Assembly (NCBI GenBank): GCA_033239525.1
Contig: BSYO01000034.1
Location: 1,116,001-1,180,000, forward strand
From: Nepenthes gracilis
Taxonomy: Eukaryota; Streptophyta; Magnoliopsida; Caryophyllales; Nepenthaceae
DNA: 64,000 nt
Direction: 5' to 3'
Both the position numbers and the translations under genes were made by a program. Below, in pieces: positions 25,201 to 36,880 of this stretch (position 1 is the first letter of the stretch; every line of letters starts with the position of its first letter). The notes under the pieces are model-generated. The model was not told the DNA's origin. It worked only from the letters and a program-made list of their open reading frames with translations, and made no database searches.

Positions 25201-28200
25201 GGAAGACAAATGACCTACCTTGGAGACTCCTTTTCCTAAGTAGTCAGATCCTCCATCTCTTAGCTCTAGAGCTTCGTAGATACCTAGCCACAGATGGATT
25301 ACACGAATAAATAGCAGAACTAAATAACACTCATTGCTTCATGCATCTGAGTATTGAAACAAAGCCAAACACTTGAACTTGCATTTTATTTTTGCAATTC
25401 ACCCACTCATAGTTAGCTGCTGGCAAGTTTTTATAGTAAAATTGGGCCAAAGTTTTAAGGGGGCAGTAACAGTCATTTCCTTTTTGCTTTCATAGCATAG
25501 TCAAGAAGCTTGTTTGATAATACAACTTTTGATGTCAGCTCCCCCCTCCCAAATCTCTTGTGCAACCAGTGAAGCTACCAAGAAAATACAAAGTATGCAT
25601 CTTCAACCTCTTCGATAAAAAAAAAACACATGCATACACAATTTACTCAGAAATATCAAGTTTGTCCCACTGCCTTTGTCCCATCAGCTTTGCCTGTTGT
25701 TCTTGTAGCAAACTGCATCAACTTTGGTGATAGTGCCCATTTACTTCAGCATGTAAGCACTTACACTCACGTATTATTGCTAGCTTGCCCCTTATTGTCA
25801 AGTACCTATTTCACTATTTCTCCCTATACAACTAGGGGAAGAAACGCCACATGCCTTCCACTCATACACCCATCTTTCTATCAATTTTAAATTTTCAAAG
25901 AATTCACAACCAATTATAATTGAAACTTTACATTTACACACGCCTTTTAACACTTTTTCAGCTTTCAGACAAGGGATGACCAAGTGAATTACCTTAGAAT
26001 TAACTTGGGAAGATTAAAAGAGTTGTACTTTTAATCACCACTCATTTCCATCAACACTTCTGATTTGGCACTAAACAATTCTCAATTCAATATAAGAGTT
26101 TAGTTCAACAAAATCGACAAGGGCTCTAAGTGCCATGTTATCACTGCATATGCAATTGATCTCAGAATTGTAGTTGCTGGCCCGTCATGTCATTCCTGCA
26201 ATTGTTGTCTCTTTCTAAACATATGACCATTCATGCACAAGAAGGAAACAGTTCTGTTTCTCTTGACTAACATAGACCTACTTGACTCAAAGGTATAGTG
26301 TCACTTAGATAATAGCAAAATATTGGTTTAAGGGGATTTAAATATCATAGAAAGGACTTATCACATCCCGCAATTTAGCACATCCAAAAGGGTATATTGC
26401 AAATGTAAAAAAATAAATATTCTAATCTGCAACGAAGAAAAATATCATATTTGCAAAATTGATGCAAATAATATAAAAAATATAAAAATTTTAAAAGGAG
26501 TGGTATTTCCAGAGCATATCCATAGGATGAGAAGTGTTAAAGTGGCAATAGCAAAATGTGCTTTAGTTATAACAATCTCAATTTTTTACCATCAAATTGT
26601 ATAAAATGGAAGAGAAGAAAAGAATTCTTTTTAAAAAAATATTACAAAATATGTACAAGTGGAAATAACCACACCAATGACCATATCAGGCTTTGAAATA
26701 TTCATTTTAGCAGTATATTCAGTAATATTTTGCAACATGTAGGATAATATTGTGACATTAGTTATGATAAGCAAATCATGGCCATAATTTCAATGTTATT
26801 AAAATATACACAACAATGTAGGTATCATGCACCCTCAGAAATGGATATACAGCGATGTATTTTGTGCAACAGTGGGAAATACTTGGTTTGAATTCAATAA
26901 TAGGTAAAATTGGCTAAAACCCCCAATTTGAATCTGCCCCGTTCTACAATGGTAAATAGCTTTCAACACCAATGATACCGGTGCCATGCAAGTTGTCACT
27001 CACTATATTTTCCAAACTCAGTCAAACCCTTCATTTATGTTGATCAACATTGATTTTTACTTTTTCCCTAGGTATTATATACAATGTCAGAAAGGGATCA
27101 AGGTTGCAATAGGCCTCAAGTTAGCTCACAACTCAAACCAATGCCTGTTGGCTGAACACTGATCCCGATTGCTTGGAAACACAAGTGTAATTCATGAAAT
27201 GTTAAACAATATCTTCAGCAAAAATAAGAAGTTAAACAATATAATTCCTATGATCTCCATTTAACTTGTAGATCAAGTAAAGTGAAAAACCAAAAAGGGA
27301 AACCAACCATGAATTAGAACAAGAGTGAGAAAAAATTGTAATTAGATGCTTTCATGCCAACAAAAGCCAATCAGTTAAGATGTGTGACTATAAGCAAGAA
27401 CTCCTATAATCAAGTGAGTTTAAACTTCTCAACTTCCCTTTTATTTTAGTGGTCATATTGTGTAAATAGGGTTTCAAAGCTTGATCTGGTGTTCGAACTA
27501 TGCAATTACAAGACATGGCATTCAAGCTCCTTTCTAGCTAGAGTTTGCACATCATTGGGCTTAACTTGCTGCTGTACATTTTGAAACCCTATTTACACCA
27601 CTCCTATAAATACCTCACTTCACCCTTAATTTCTCATGCTTCATAAGAATTTATTAAGTCAAGAAAGACTCAAATTATGTGAGTAAGGTATTCTTTAAAG
27701 AGAATACCACATTTGTTTTGAGTGATTTAAAATCATAGGTTTTTCATTTTCAAAAACTTGAAACTTCAAAACATTTGTTTCAGTTTGTAAGCCTTCAAAA
27801 ATTTTTGCTTAGCATGGACACTAGTGTTCCAAAATTGTTGGAGATTCTCGGGTTAGTAAATCAAGGTTCTCAAGAAGTTCAGAAGATTTTGAATCCGTTG
27901 CTAGGAGCAAATTCAACGTCTCAAAAGTATGTCGGCTTTGATTTAATGTGATTGCACTATCTAAACAGTAAGTTGGCTTTCACTAGTAGCTTGAGAAGCC
28001 CAAAGGTTTTCCAAGAGCTAGTTGGTTTTTTATTTTTTTTTTATCAGCATTATCTGTGCGGTATTATTTTCTACATTAGGAACAATTATTATGTTTTCTT
28101 TACTGATGTACATAGAACCAATTATTCTTTACGTATTTTGGACATTTGACTTATTTGTGCTTTCTTTTTAACACAAGGGCTTAACCGTAGTCAATATGGC

Positions 28201-31200
28201 ATGATCAATTTTTCACAAGTGTTTACTAGATAATTACTCCAGTCCTACATCCCGTCATTATCTAGATAACGTTAAGTCAAGTCTTGTTTGTCCCTCTCTA
28301 TTATGATGTGAACAGCAGTGTCTATGGGAGGTTCATATGATAGTGCTTCTTAAATCACTAGACAAGCATGTCAAGCTTTGCATCAAAAGATTTAGACACC
28401 CCCCCCCAAACAGAAAACTATATTATTTCTCCCAAGGACCCTACCACTTGGTCTAAATAAAAGTTATGTGATGATAGCTGGAACAAGGGAGATTTATACT
28501 ATTTTTATGGCTATCTCTGCCAAGTCGTTTAGATGTGCATATGTGAATGACGCTGCCAAGAAAGCATACAAAATCTTACAAACAACACACGAGGACACAA
28601 AATTTGTGCAAAACTCTAACCTTCAAATGTTGGCCACCAAATTTTAAGAAATTAGAGTGAAAGATGATGAAATGTTAGATGAGTTCTATGTTACGTTGAA
28701 TGACATAGGGAACTCAAAATTTAACCTAGTGGGGAAAAAAAGGAAAAGAGAACAGACCAAAGTCCTAAGGCATTTACCCGCAAGGTTTCAACCAATGATT
28801 GATACTAAGGAAAGCAAAGACCTTGGCACTGTTAAATTGAAGAGTTGGATCTTTTCAAGCATATGAATTCTCTCTCCCACAACCAAAAAATAACAAATCT
28901 ATTGCCCTTAAATCAATAGAAAGGAAATGATGACTCGGAGGATAAGTCTATAGAAGACAAGCAGACTATTTTCTTTGCTAAATAATTCAACAAATTATGA
29001 AAGGTAGGAAAAGATTTCAAAGAAATTCCAAAGCATATATGAATACAAGAAAAATAGAAATGACAAAAGGAGTATAAGAATAACCCAAGGCTTCAAAGTA
29101 ATGAGTGCAAAGGATTTGGTCATATTAGTATAGAGGGTCCTAATTTCAAGTATAACAAAGACAAAGGCATAAATGCCTCTATGCCCAATGAAGAAAACAA
29201 GGAAAGTGACATTGAGCCTTCTACATCTAGAAAGCGCTCTAATGGCATAGTTTGTCTTGTGTTGAAAGTGACAACAAGTTTTCCACAAGAAAGGATAAGG
29301 AGTTTGATGATACGAATAACTCAATAAGACTAATTATGATTTTGATAGCATTCAGAAACTTATGACCAACTCTTTTATGAGAGTCAAAATGAAATATTCA
29401 AACAAAACTCTCCTAAAAAGGTAGATGAGATGGAAAATGAAAAGAAAATTTTGAATTGTCGTATTGATAAGTTGGTAGATAATTTAAATGATTTGAAAAT
29501 AGTGAAAGAGTCTCTTAAAGACAAAGTAAAATCTCTTGAAAGAGACCATGAGAAATCTCAGGCTCAGTTATGTTTTTAATGAGTAGAAAAAGTTCAACTA
29601 TATCCTTAGTCTCAGCAACGCAACCGGAAACAAAAGGGGGCTTAGCTTAACAAAAAATAGTCTCAGGTGACCAGCCCCTTAAAAATTGTCCCAACTACTT
29701 CTGGAAACATAGAAAAGGTTGTTGGCCCTTTATCAAGTAATAACTACCGAGAGAGAAAGCCCAAGCAAGCAACTCCTAAGGCACAACCCATGTTCCACTT
29801 ACATAAGATCATCCCAATGGGAAGTTTGTACTTGCCGGTCATTCTTGTGGGACAATAGGTCATATTTGTTCCCATTGCTCTATGTTTCCACTAAAGCATG
29901 ACCTCTGAAATTCAATAGAGACTGTGATGATTATTCCATTATCAGATATATCTTATGAGTCATCATGATGGTCTACATGGTCAAATTCGACCAAATCGCT
30001 TCAAACTCAAGTCTGGGGATCATATAGAATAATCCAGTCAACTTTAGATTCTTACCAAGTAAAATATTTGAACAATAGTGTATTCAACTTGAATAAGATG
30101 GTGCACTCTAAAAACTGGTCGTGGATGAAAAAGAATGATCAGACTTGTCATGTTGTCCACATTCCCACAAAGCCAAAAAATCCTCTATGTGGCTTTTTGA
30201 TAATGGTTGTTCTCAACACATGTGAAAATAAAACCATGTTCGCCACCCTCAAGAATGTACTGCAAGGTTGTGACCTTTGATGATGGCACCAAATTTCCTA
30301 TTCCTTGGAAAGTTGACCTACCCATTCTTGAGGATGTTCTCTTTGTCAAAGGTCTTAAATCAAATTTGTTAGGTATTAGTCAAATTTGCAATAATAATTT
30401 TTTACTCAAGTTTGCCATGACTAAGATCAATGTGTTAGACCAAAATGGTGTAGTAATTATGGAAGGAGATAGCACTTCTGATAATTACTATGTAGTGATC
30501 CCTACATCCAGCTTAGCTGTCAGAATGAAAGTGTCTCCGAACTCTAACATCAATAACTTGGTCATGTTAATTACAAGAACTTAATGAAAATCTTCAATAA
30601 AGAAATTGTCATTAGTATTCCCAATATAGAGAAAAGTGAACCATTATGTGTGGTCTATGCCAAGATAACAAGGAGACCAAACCTGCCTTTTAAGACAACA
30701 GATGTCTCTACCAAGAGATCTCTTGAGCTCATACACATTGACTTAATGGGACCTTCTAGAATAAAAAGCTCAAAATGACAACATTACATCTGGGTAGTTG
30801 TTGATGGTTTCACTAGGTATCCATGGATAGAACATTTGAGGGAGAAATGTGACGCATCTAAAGTGGCCTAATCCTTGTTTAGGGAACTCTAAAGATAAGA
30901 GATTGTACCATTACTAGGATTAGGAATGACCATGGTAAAGAAACTGAGAATTCTAGCTTTGAAAATTTATTTATCAAGGGTGACATAAGCAAAGAGTACT
31001 ACATTGACATTACTCCCCAACGTAATAGGGTTGTTGAGAGCAAAATAGTGTGACCAGGAAATGTCTAGGGTTACATTACTTAGCAAAGGCCCGCAATACA
31101 TTCCAAGGACAAAACAGTGAATATTGCATGTCATATTTCTAATCGGGAGTATTTTACACCTAAACTGAAATGACTATATATGAAATGTGGAAAGGAAAGA

Positions 31201-33615
31201 AGCCCACAGTTAAGTAATTTCAAGTCTTTGGAAGCAATTGCTACATTTTTGAGAGATAGGCTAACCTAGACAAGATTGATGCTAAAAGTGATGCAGGAAT
31301 TTTCTTAGGTTATATAGGATATACAATATACTTACACAGGACTATCGAGTCTATTAATATTGATGCAGATGATTTTGGAAAAAAAATCCACATAATGCTG
31401 CTAAGATGGTCTAAAGATGAAGAACCAATGAGCCTTAATCGTAGTCTACTGTCAAACCTGGTGAGTATATCTCTTACAATATTTATTACAACAAACCCAC
31501 TACTAGAGTTAAATTGAACCATCCTAAAGACCACATCATTGGAAATTAGAACAAGGAATGAAATTGAGAGGAAGAGTGTTAAAACAATAAGCCTTTTCAT
31601 GCTACTATCACAATTTGAACCCAAAAACATTGAGGAAGTTTAAATGATAAATTTTGGGTCAATGCTATTCATGAGAAGTTGAATCAAAATAATGTCTAAA
31701 AATTGGCACCTAGTTTTACAGATTGTAAAGTTATTGGCACTAAATAGATATTCAAAAACAAAACTGATGAAACTGACACCATCTCAAGGATCAAGGCCCA
31801 ATTAGTTGCTAAGGGGTACACTCAAGTAGAGAGGACTGACTTTGATGAGACTTTTGTCCCGGTTGCCCATCTCGAGTCCATTAGGCTTCATTTGCTATAG
31901 CTTGTACTGTCAAGTTTAAGTTTACACCAAATGGATGTCAAAAGTGCATTTTTTAATGGATTTTCTCAAGAACAAACTTAAGTTGAACAACCCAAGGGAT
32001 TCGTAGGTCATATATTCCCACATCATGTGTACAAGCTTAAGAAAGCCTTATATAGGTTGAAGCAAGCTCACACAACTTGGTATGATAGATTATCTCCTAG
32101 AACATGATTTTTCTAGTAGAGTTGACCAAGCCTTATTTATTCATCATATGAAGGACTGTTACTTGTAGCTCAAGTGCACGTGGATATTGTTTTTGGATCC
32201 CCTTTCTCCCTCCCTTGGTCATGATTTTGCTAAGATTATGATAGGAATTTGAAATGAATGTAATTGAATTGAACTTGTTCCTAGGTCTTTAGGTTACACA
32301 ACTTAAAAATGGGATTTTTATTTCCCAATCTAAATACACAACAGACATAGTCAAACATTTTGGGTTAGACAACAATAAACAGATTAAGACTTTGATGAGT
32401 GCCAGTGCCATGTTAGGATAAAACCACTCGTACAAGAATGTTGGTCAAATACTTTATATAAGCATGATAGGTAGCCTTCTTGATGCCTTTAGCATTGGTG
32501 TATGTGCGAGATTTCAGGCTAACCCAAAAGACAATCATCCAAGTGTTGTGAAACGTATCATTTGATATGTGAATGGCACAGCTAAGTATAGGCTTTGGTA
32601 TTCCAGAGATTGTAATCTCAACCATGCTGGTTTTATGATGCTGACCGGAAAGGCTGAGCAGACAACAGGAAAATCACCTCATGGAATTACCTCCATGTGA
32701 GTACAAATTTAGTGGCTTGGATTAGCACAAAACAAATGTCCATATCCTTATCTGCAACAGGGCCTTAGTACATTGAGGCGGGAAGTTGTTGCACCCAATT
32801 ACTTTGGATGCAACAGGCGTCAATTTTAAGATTGATCAGGATACCATGGCATTATATTGGCATAACACTAGTTCTATTAACATTTCTAAGAATCTCGTTC
32901 TGCATTCTCAGACCAAGCATACTGACATTTCGTTCGAGAAAAAGTTGAGGCACAACTTATGAGCTTGGAGCATGCTTCCAAGGAAAATCAATTGCCCGTT
33001 TTGTTCATTGCCTTGGAAATGGTCTAGGCTTGAGTCCCTTTGCAAAGCTCAGACGCGAGATTCTAGAATCTCTTGTAATAAATGCCAGCTCAAACGCAAG
33101 GTTTTGGAATAGCACTGTTTGAATGTAAGCTCAAACAGAACTCGCACGTCACTTGTCAAGTTAGAACGCCAGATAGCTAAAGCTTGCTTTTGAAAAAGTC
33201 CAGATGAAGAGAGAGAATGAGAGACCTACCTGTAGAAGCACCACTAGGAACAGCAGCCCTAGCAAAGGTTCCATCACTCAGCATAATATCAACCTGAAAA
33301 TTCACCATATCGCCACATTTTAGCAAACAACAGACGAAATTTCACTAGCAAAAAAGGCACAATGATACAAAATAGTTTAGCATTGGTTCGGCAGCAAGAA
33401 AAGAGAACAAGAAATCAGAAGAACCAAATGGAAACGGCAGATCCCAACTCCGAACACGAAAACAACGAATCAGTGACCAAATAGATCATTCCGCGAAAAT
33501 CTATCGACAATGAAGCGATCAACGCAAAGGATTGAATCCAAAAGGTTACTTCGACTGTCGGATTTCCGCGACTGTCAAATATTTGACGAGCTTTAACTGC
33601 ATCGATCGTCGCCAT
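19262..33615 (-). CDS. ENO: Cytosolic enolase, complete, 17 exons
   Basis: Enolase (2-phosphoglycerate to phosphoenolpyruvate, glycolysis). Exons on the minus strand: 33615-33550, 33293-33230, 25283-25219, 24821-24774, 24671-24585, 24491-24411, 24319-24218, 24132-24052, 23963-23889, 23738-23676, 23590-23510, 23367-23173, 22342-22292, 21802-21714, 21627-21576, 20967-20911, 19342-19262. They total 1338 nt: 445 codons plus stop, all phases agreeing, close to the usual plant length of about 444. Visible landmarks are [54 protein letters not shown], the signature LLLKVNQIGSV, and SHRSGETEDT. The metal and catalytic segments ([20 protein letters not shown]) are present. There is no transit peptide, so it is the cytosolic type. 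ATG 33615 is chosen because the conserved N-terminus starts there. The exon 6 donor is GC. No frameshift or stop was seen, so I infer a functional gene. Confidence 0.97.
20968..21575 (-). other. Enolase intron 15 with a possible interspersed AT repeat
   Basis: The segment 21,120-21,230 (ATCGGTAGATATATTG, ATATCACAAT, ACCGATATTTTCATCAG) resembles, in opposite orientation, parts of 59,990-60,250 (GATGAAAATATTAATATCGG, GATATATCACAAT, ATATCGGTTTTTGG). Both may be copies of a small dispersed element. Ends were not determined. Confidence 0.35.
22343..23172 (-). other. Enolase intron 12, 830 nt, no feature
   Basis: Bounded by canonical splice sites (donor GTAAGT at 23172). A 67-codon open frame at 22,463-22,666 has no recognised family and is probably chance. 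Confidence 0.5.
24320..24410 (-). other. GC-AG intron 6 of enolase
   Basis: Exon 6 must end after KIPLYK because the next codons read Ala-stop. The junction is TATAAG followed by GCATGAAGC, so the donor dinucleotide is GC. The acceptor is CATTCTGCAG before CACATTGCC (HIANLAG). The last three exon bases AAG favour U1 pairing, as in known GC donors. A GT donor lies 24 nt upstream, after GCTATG; using it would delete eight conserved residues (VNKIPLYK) in frame. Confidence 0.9.
27460..27598. repeat. Perfect 19-nt inverted repeat with 101-bp loop
   Basis: The arms 27460-27478 and 27580-27598 are exact reverse complements (GTGTAAATAGGGTTTCAAA and its complement). A CTCCTATAAATACC TATA-like box follows at about 27,600. 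The position upstream of the copia gag suggests a structured part of its 5' LTR or a small MITE. Confidence 0.75.
27460..33060 (+). mobile_element. Decayed Ty1/copia element, SIRE/Maximus-like
   Basis: It lies antisense to enolase. The order is that of copia. Gag UBN2-type segment at 28,640-28,910 ([40 protein letters not shown]). Gag-tail and protease region to about 30,260 ([12 protein letters not shown] site near 30,190, frame broken). GAG-pre-integrase about 30,270-30,500 ([19 protein letters not shown]). Integrase about 30,600-31,300 ([30 protein letters not shown]). Reverse transcriptase 31,640-32,110 ([49 protein letters not shown]). RNase H to about 33,050 ([25 protein letters not shown] end). 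Many stops. The 5' limit is tentative and no 3' LTR is visible before exon 2. Confidence 0.82.
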
Positions 33616-33642
33616 CTGCGCGCGCTTTCTCACTCTCACACA

Positions 33643-33660
33643 CTCTCTCTCTCTCTCTCT
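33643..33660 (-). repeat. CT microsatellite in the enolase 5' leader
   Basis: (CT)9 on the plus strand, hence (AG)9 on the coding strand, 28-45 nt upstream of ATG 33615. GA/CT-rich leaders are common in highly expressed plant genes. It lies between the TATA box and the start codon, so it is very likely transcribed. Confidence 0.8.
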
Positions 33661-33677
33661 TTGGTTCGTCGATAGTG

Positions 33678-33715
33678 ACCGCGCGGTGGTTCGACCTGAT
33701 GGGATGTATATATAC
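33678..33715 (-). promoter_or_regulatory. Enolase core promoter: TATA box and CGCG palindrome
   Basis: GTATATATAC at 33706-33715 is a TATA box about 95 bp upstream of the start codon. ACCGCGCGGT at 33678-33687 is a perfect 10-bp palindrome containing the CGCG core recognised by CAMTA factors in plants. At about 20-30 bp past the TATA box it falls at or near the expected transcription start. TATA assignment is by sequence and spacing; CAMTA binding is inference. Confidence 0.6.
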
Positions 33716-33891
33716 TGGACAGAAGAGCGGGACCGTAGTATTTGATCTCAGCCGCTAGATTGCAAGTAAAGAAAATCAAGAGAGAGATGTAAGATCGGTG
33801 TGGTTTATCGGACGGTCAAGTTTGAAAGAGGCCCAAATGATTTCAAATGAGGATGCTTGATTTCTTAAAATGGTGAAGGTTATTTATTTTA

Positions 33892-34224
33892 AATTTAAAT
33901 TATTTATTTTTAAATAAATAGTTATAATTTAATAATTAATTTTTATTTTTAAAAAATAATTAAATTATAATTATTTATTTAAAAATAAATAATTTAAATT
34001 ATAAAAAAATAGACTCTATTTCTTTCAAAGATAGTACCCCCTTAATCCAATGATACTACTCCAACTTTTAAAATGCCCATACTCATGAAATATCTAGAGA
34101 GAATAAAACTCTATCATTATAAGAAATTTTAAATAAATAATTATAATTAAATTAAATTATAAAATTTAAAAATTAATTTAAATTATTTATTTTAAAATAA
34201 TTAAATTATACTTATTTATTTAAA
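33892..34224. repeat. AT-only palindromes upstream of enolase
   Basis: Arms 33892-33931 and 33961-34000 (40 nt) are reverse complements with one mismatch across a 29-nt spacer. A second pair, 34128-34151 and 34201-34224 (24 nt, two mismatches), uses the same core TAAATAAATAATTATAATT. Such long AT hairpins can extrude as cruciforms and may be remains of one MITE-like element or a nuclear matrix-type region. Confidence 0.75.
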
Positions 34225-34229
34225 AAGTA

Positions 34230-36880
34230 ATAATTAATATTTAAAAAAATAAATTCTTTTGTCTCATTAAAATATAAAGCCCATCTCAATGGCATTGCAA
34301 TCGGGATGGCAATGTGCATGCATTGTCGGGATTAATTTTTTATTTTTGGTCAAATCTAAAATAGTCCGATAAAATAATGACATGGGATAAGATGTGGCAA
34401 ATTTTCCAACTTGAACAATATTTTTGTCATTAATCCCAATCGATTCTAAACTCATTCTACGTGAAATAATAATTTTATTATTTATTTAGCATATTGTATA
34501 ACTGATAAACATTTAATTGATTATAGATTAACGAAAAATTATGGCCAAATTGTCAAGATTAACAATCCATCTACCTTGATATAAAGCTATATTTTGGTTT
34601 GGCTAGTCTTATATCATCTGTTTTTCAATAATTTTTAAAACCTAGTAGAGTTATTCCCTTAGTTGGTTAACATTATATTGTATAAATAGCTTATACAATA
34701 CATATTATTTACTTCTCATAGAAATTTTAGTTACCCACCAGTAGGAATTAGTATTCTCATTGGCCAGTGATCGATTTTTAAATAAATATTATTTCTTAAA
34801 TATCAAGAATATGTCAATGTTTAAGCTACATACATATTGTTTCAAAAAGTAGTAAACTTCTCATAGAGCTCTCTAAGTGAGCTTGGTCTCCGGGCATCAT
34901 ATTGCCTAACACAAGAATTTTACATTCGGGTTTTAAAAATCAATGAATCTTTAACCCTTTTACATGGCCCAAATTAGTATAAAATTAGACACCAATGAAT
35001 TTTTTTTTTCAAGAACAACACCCAAAATCCTTCATCTTGTTTTCTATGGTGCACAAGACCTAGTTAATGATGTTCGAACTCAAATCCCACATAGAGTTGT
35101 TACCGCTTTGAATAAATATTAATTTAGATATACATAACCAGACATAATTCATAAGATAACCAATTGACAATATCTAAGATAATAAAAAAATAGTATTATC
35201 AAATCATATGAACACCAACAATTTTAGACAAAAAACCTTTCAATATCAAGGGCAAAAAAATGTGACTGAAATCCACCCAAATATTCCACTAAAAGCAAAT
35301 AAAAAACATGGGTCTTCTCTAGTTATGCCATTGATAACACAATCTCCTCAATTAATATGAATATCAACCTATAAAACACTTCATAAGGAAGATACAATAA
35401 AAATCAAAATCAGATATTGGTCTTCCTTAAACTTAAATCATTCATCAAGTGACAACACTAAAAAAAAAAAACAATGATTTAAAAGTATTGTGTGGACTCA
35501 CATCTAAGTAAGCCACACTAATATTATGCAATGGAATTTCCCTTGCTCCCATATCTGGTAATTTTATTTATCAAACATGGAAATAATTGATTTCTACTAA
35601 AGACACTCAAAATGCTTACCCACAAATTATTTCATGCAGAGATTTTGTTTTTCTGAACCTGTATAATTTTCACCTCTATTCACCCAATGGTTTTAATGCT
35701 ATACATTCGGTATGAAATATTCTTTGGAAAGAATAGCCCTCAAATGTATAATCTAACATTGGTAGTATAGTTATTTGAATCCATATAATAACATATTCTT
35801 CTCATAGGTATAGGTCTGCACTCATATAGTTTTATTTCTCCGGGCTTCATTGGAAAAAGCTCATTATTATTAAAATGCCTGAATTTTATTGTAAAATATA
35901 TCTCCTATCTTTTCCCGTGTTTAATGAGATCTCAGACATTAACTTCTACGATAATCTCACAATCACCTTGTTAATGATAAAATATTTATCCTCTTCCATT
36001 TTGCACAATGACTGAATGAAAGAATTATGTTATGACCTTTGTTATTATAATAACTTAAATGATTAAAATTATAATATTATATCAAAATAAAATGGACATA
36101 ATTTATAATTATAACTATCTAAATTGCCAAATAAAATCATTGTTGATGGAAATATGAGTACAACTATGTATATAAAGAAAAAAAATTAAAGCCTACATAA
36201 CAAAAGATGTATGGAAAAGAAATTATCAGGTATGAACTCTAATAAAAAGGAACAAATATTATGCTTTCCTAGCAGAATTTCTCTTTCTATTTAATATTAC
36301 AGTTAAAAAAAAGTGTGACATAGTGTACATTGGATCTTTATGCTTTAAAAGTTCTTTTATAAAATTCATTGAGAGGTTTTATAAATTATTCCAATTTTTT
36401 TGAGTAAATTTTAGTTTAAAGCTTTTTAATGAATACTTCAATGTATTTTTCATATCATTCACAAGGTGTAACTTCTTCAAACAAATATTAAAATTAAAAA
36501 CAACTAAGATGAAATAAGAGCCTTTTTAAGAAAATATATCTGATATTTGATTATATTTTGATAGGTTCAACAACAAAATAATAATATTTAGATTCAAATA
36601 ACGGAATTCAGATAGTTAGAAGAAATTTAGAATATCACAAAGATAAAATTGTAAGGAAATAATATTGTTAGTGGAGTTATATCTTGCCAGAAGGATCTAC
36701 TGCCATGGAGCCATGCTGTCAAATAAGTCATATTATCAGAAGTTCACTCTGTCAAAATTAAATCTGTTAGAGTTTTGATTGGTAGATGTTTAGTCAAAAG
36801 GCCTTGCCACACTGCCAAAAAGACCACATAGTGAGAGCTTTAGAGGGCCACGTTGTCAGGAGTTAGTATTGTGGCAACCA
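34230..36880. other. Intergenic DNA without assigned features
   Basis: AT-rich. Only short open frames without family resemblance were seen, and no retroelement domain could be recognised. Confidence 0.45.

Larger units (their letters stand above)
25284..33229 (-). other. Enolase intron 2 (7.9 kb)
   Basis: It separates PSGAST/G from [11 protein letters not shown] with phase 1 and GT-AG ends (ACAG then GTAGGTC; GGCTAG then GTATCTAC). The far part, about 27.4-33.1 kb, is a decayed copia element. The interval 25,284-27,459 contains no recognised gene or repeat. Confidence 0.85.

Noticed and set aside
28995..29324. 109-codon minus-strand open frame with hydrophobic ends
   Set aside because: Antisense to copia gag-tail sequence; no family resemblance. 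The plus strand carries recognisable copia domains on both sides.
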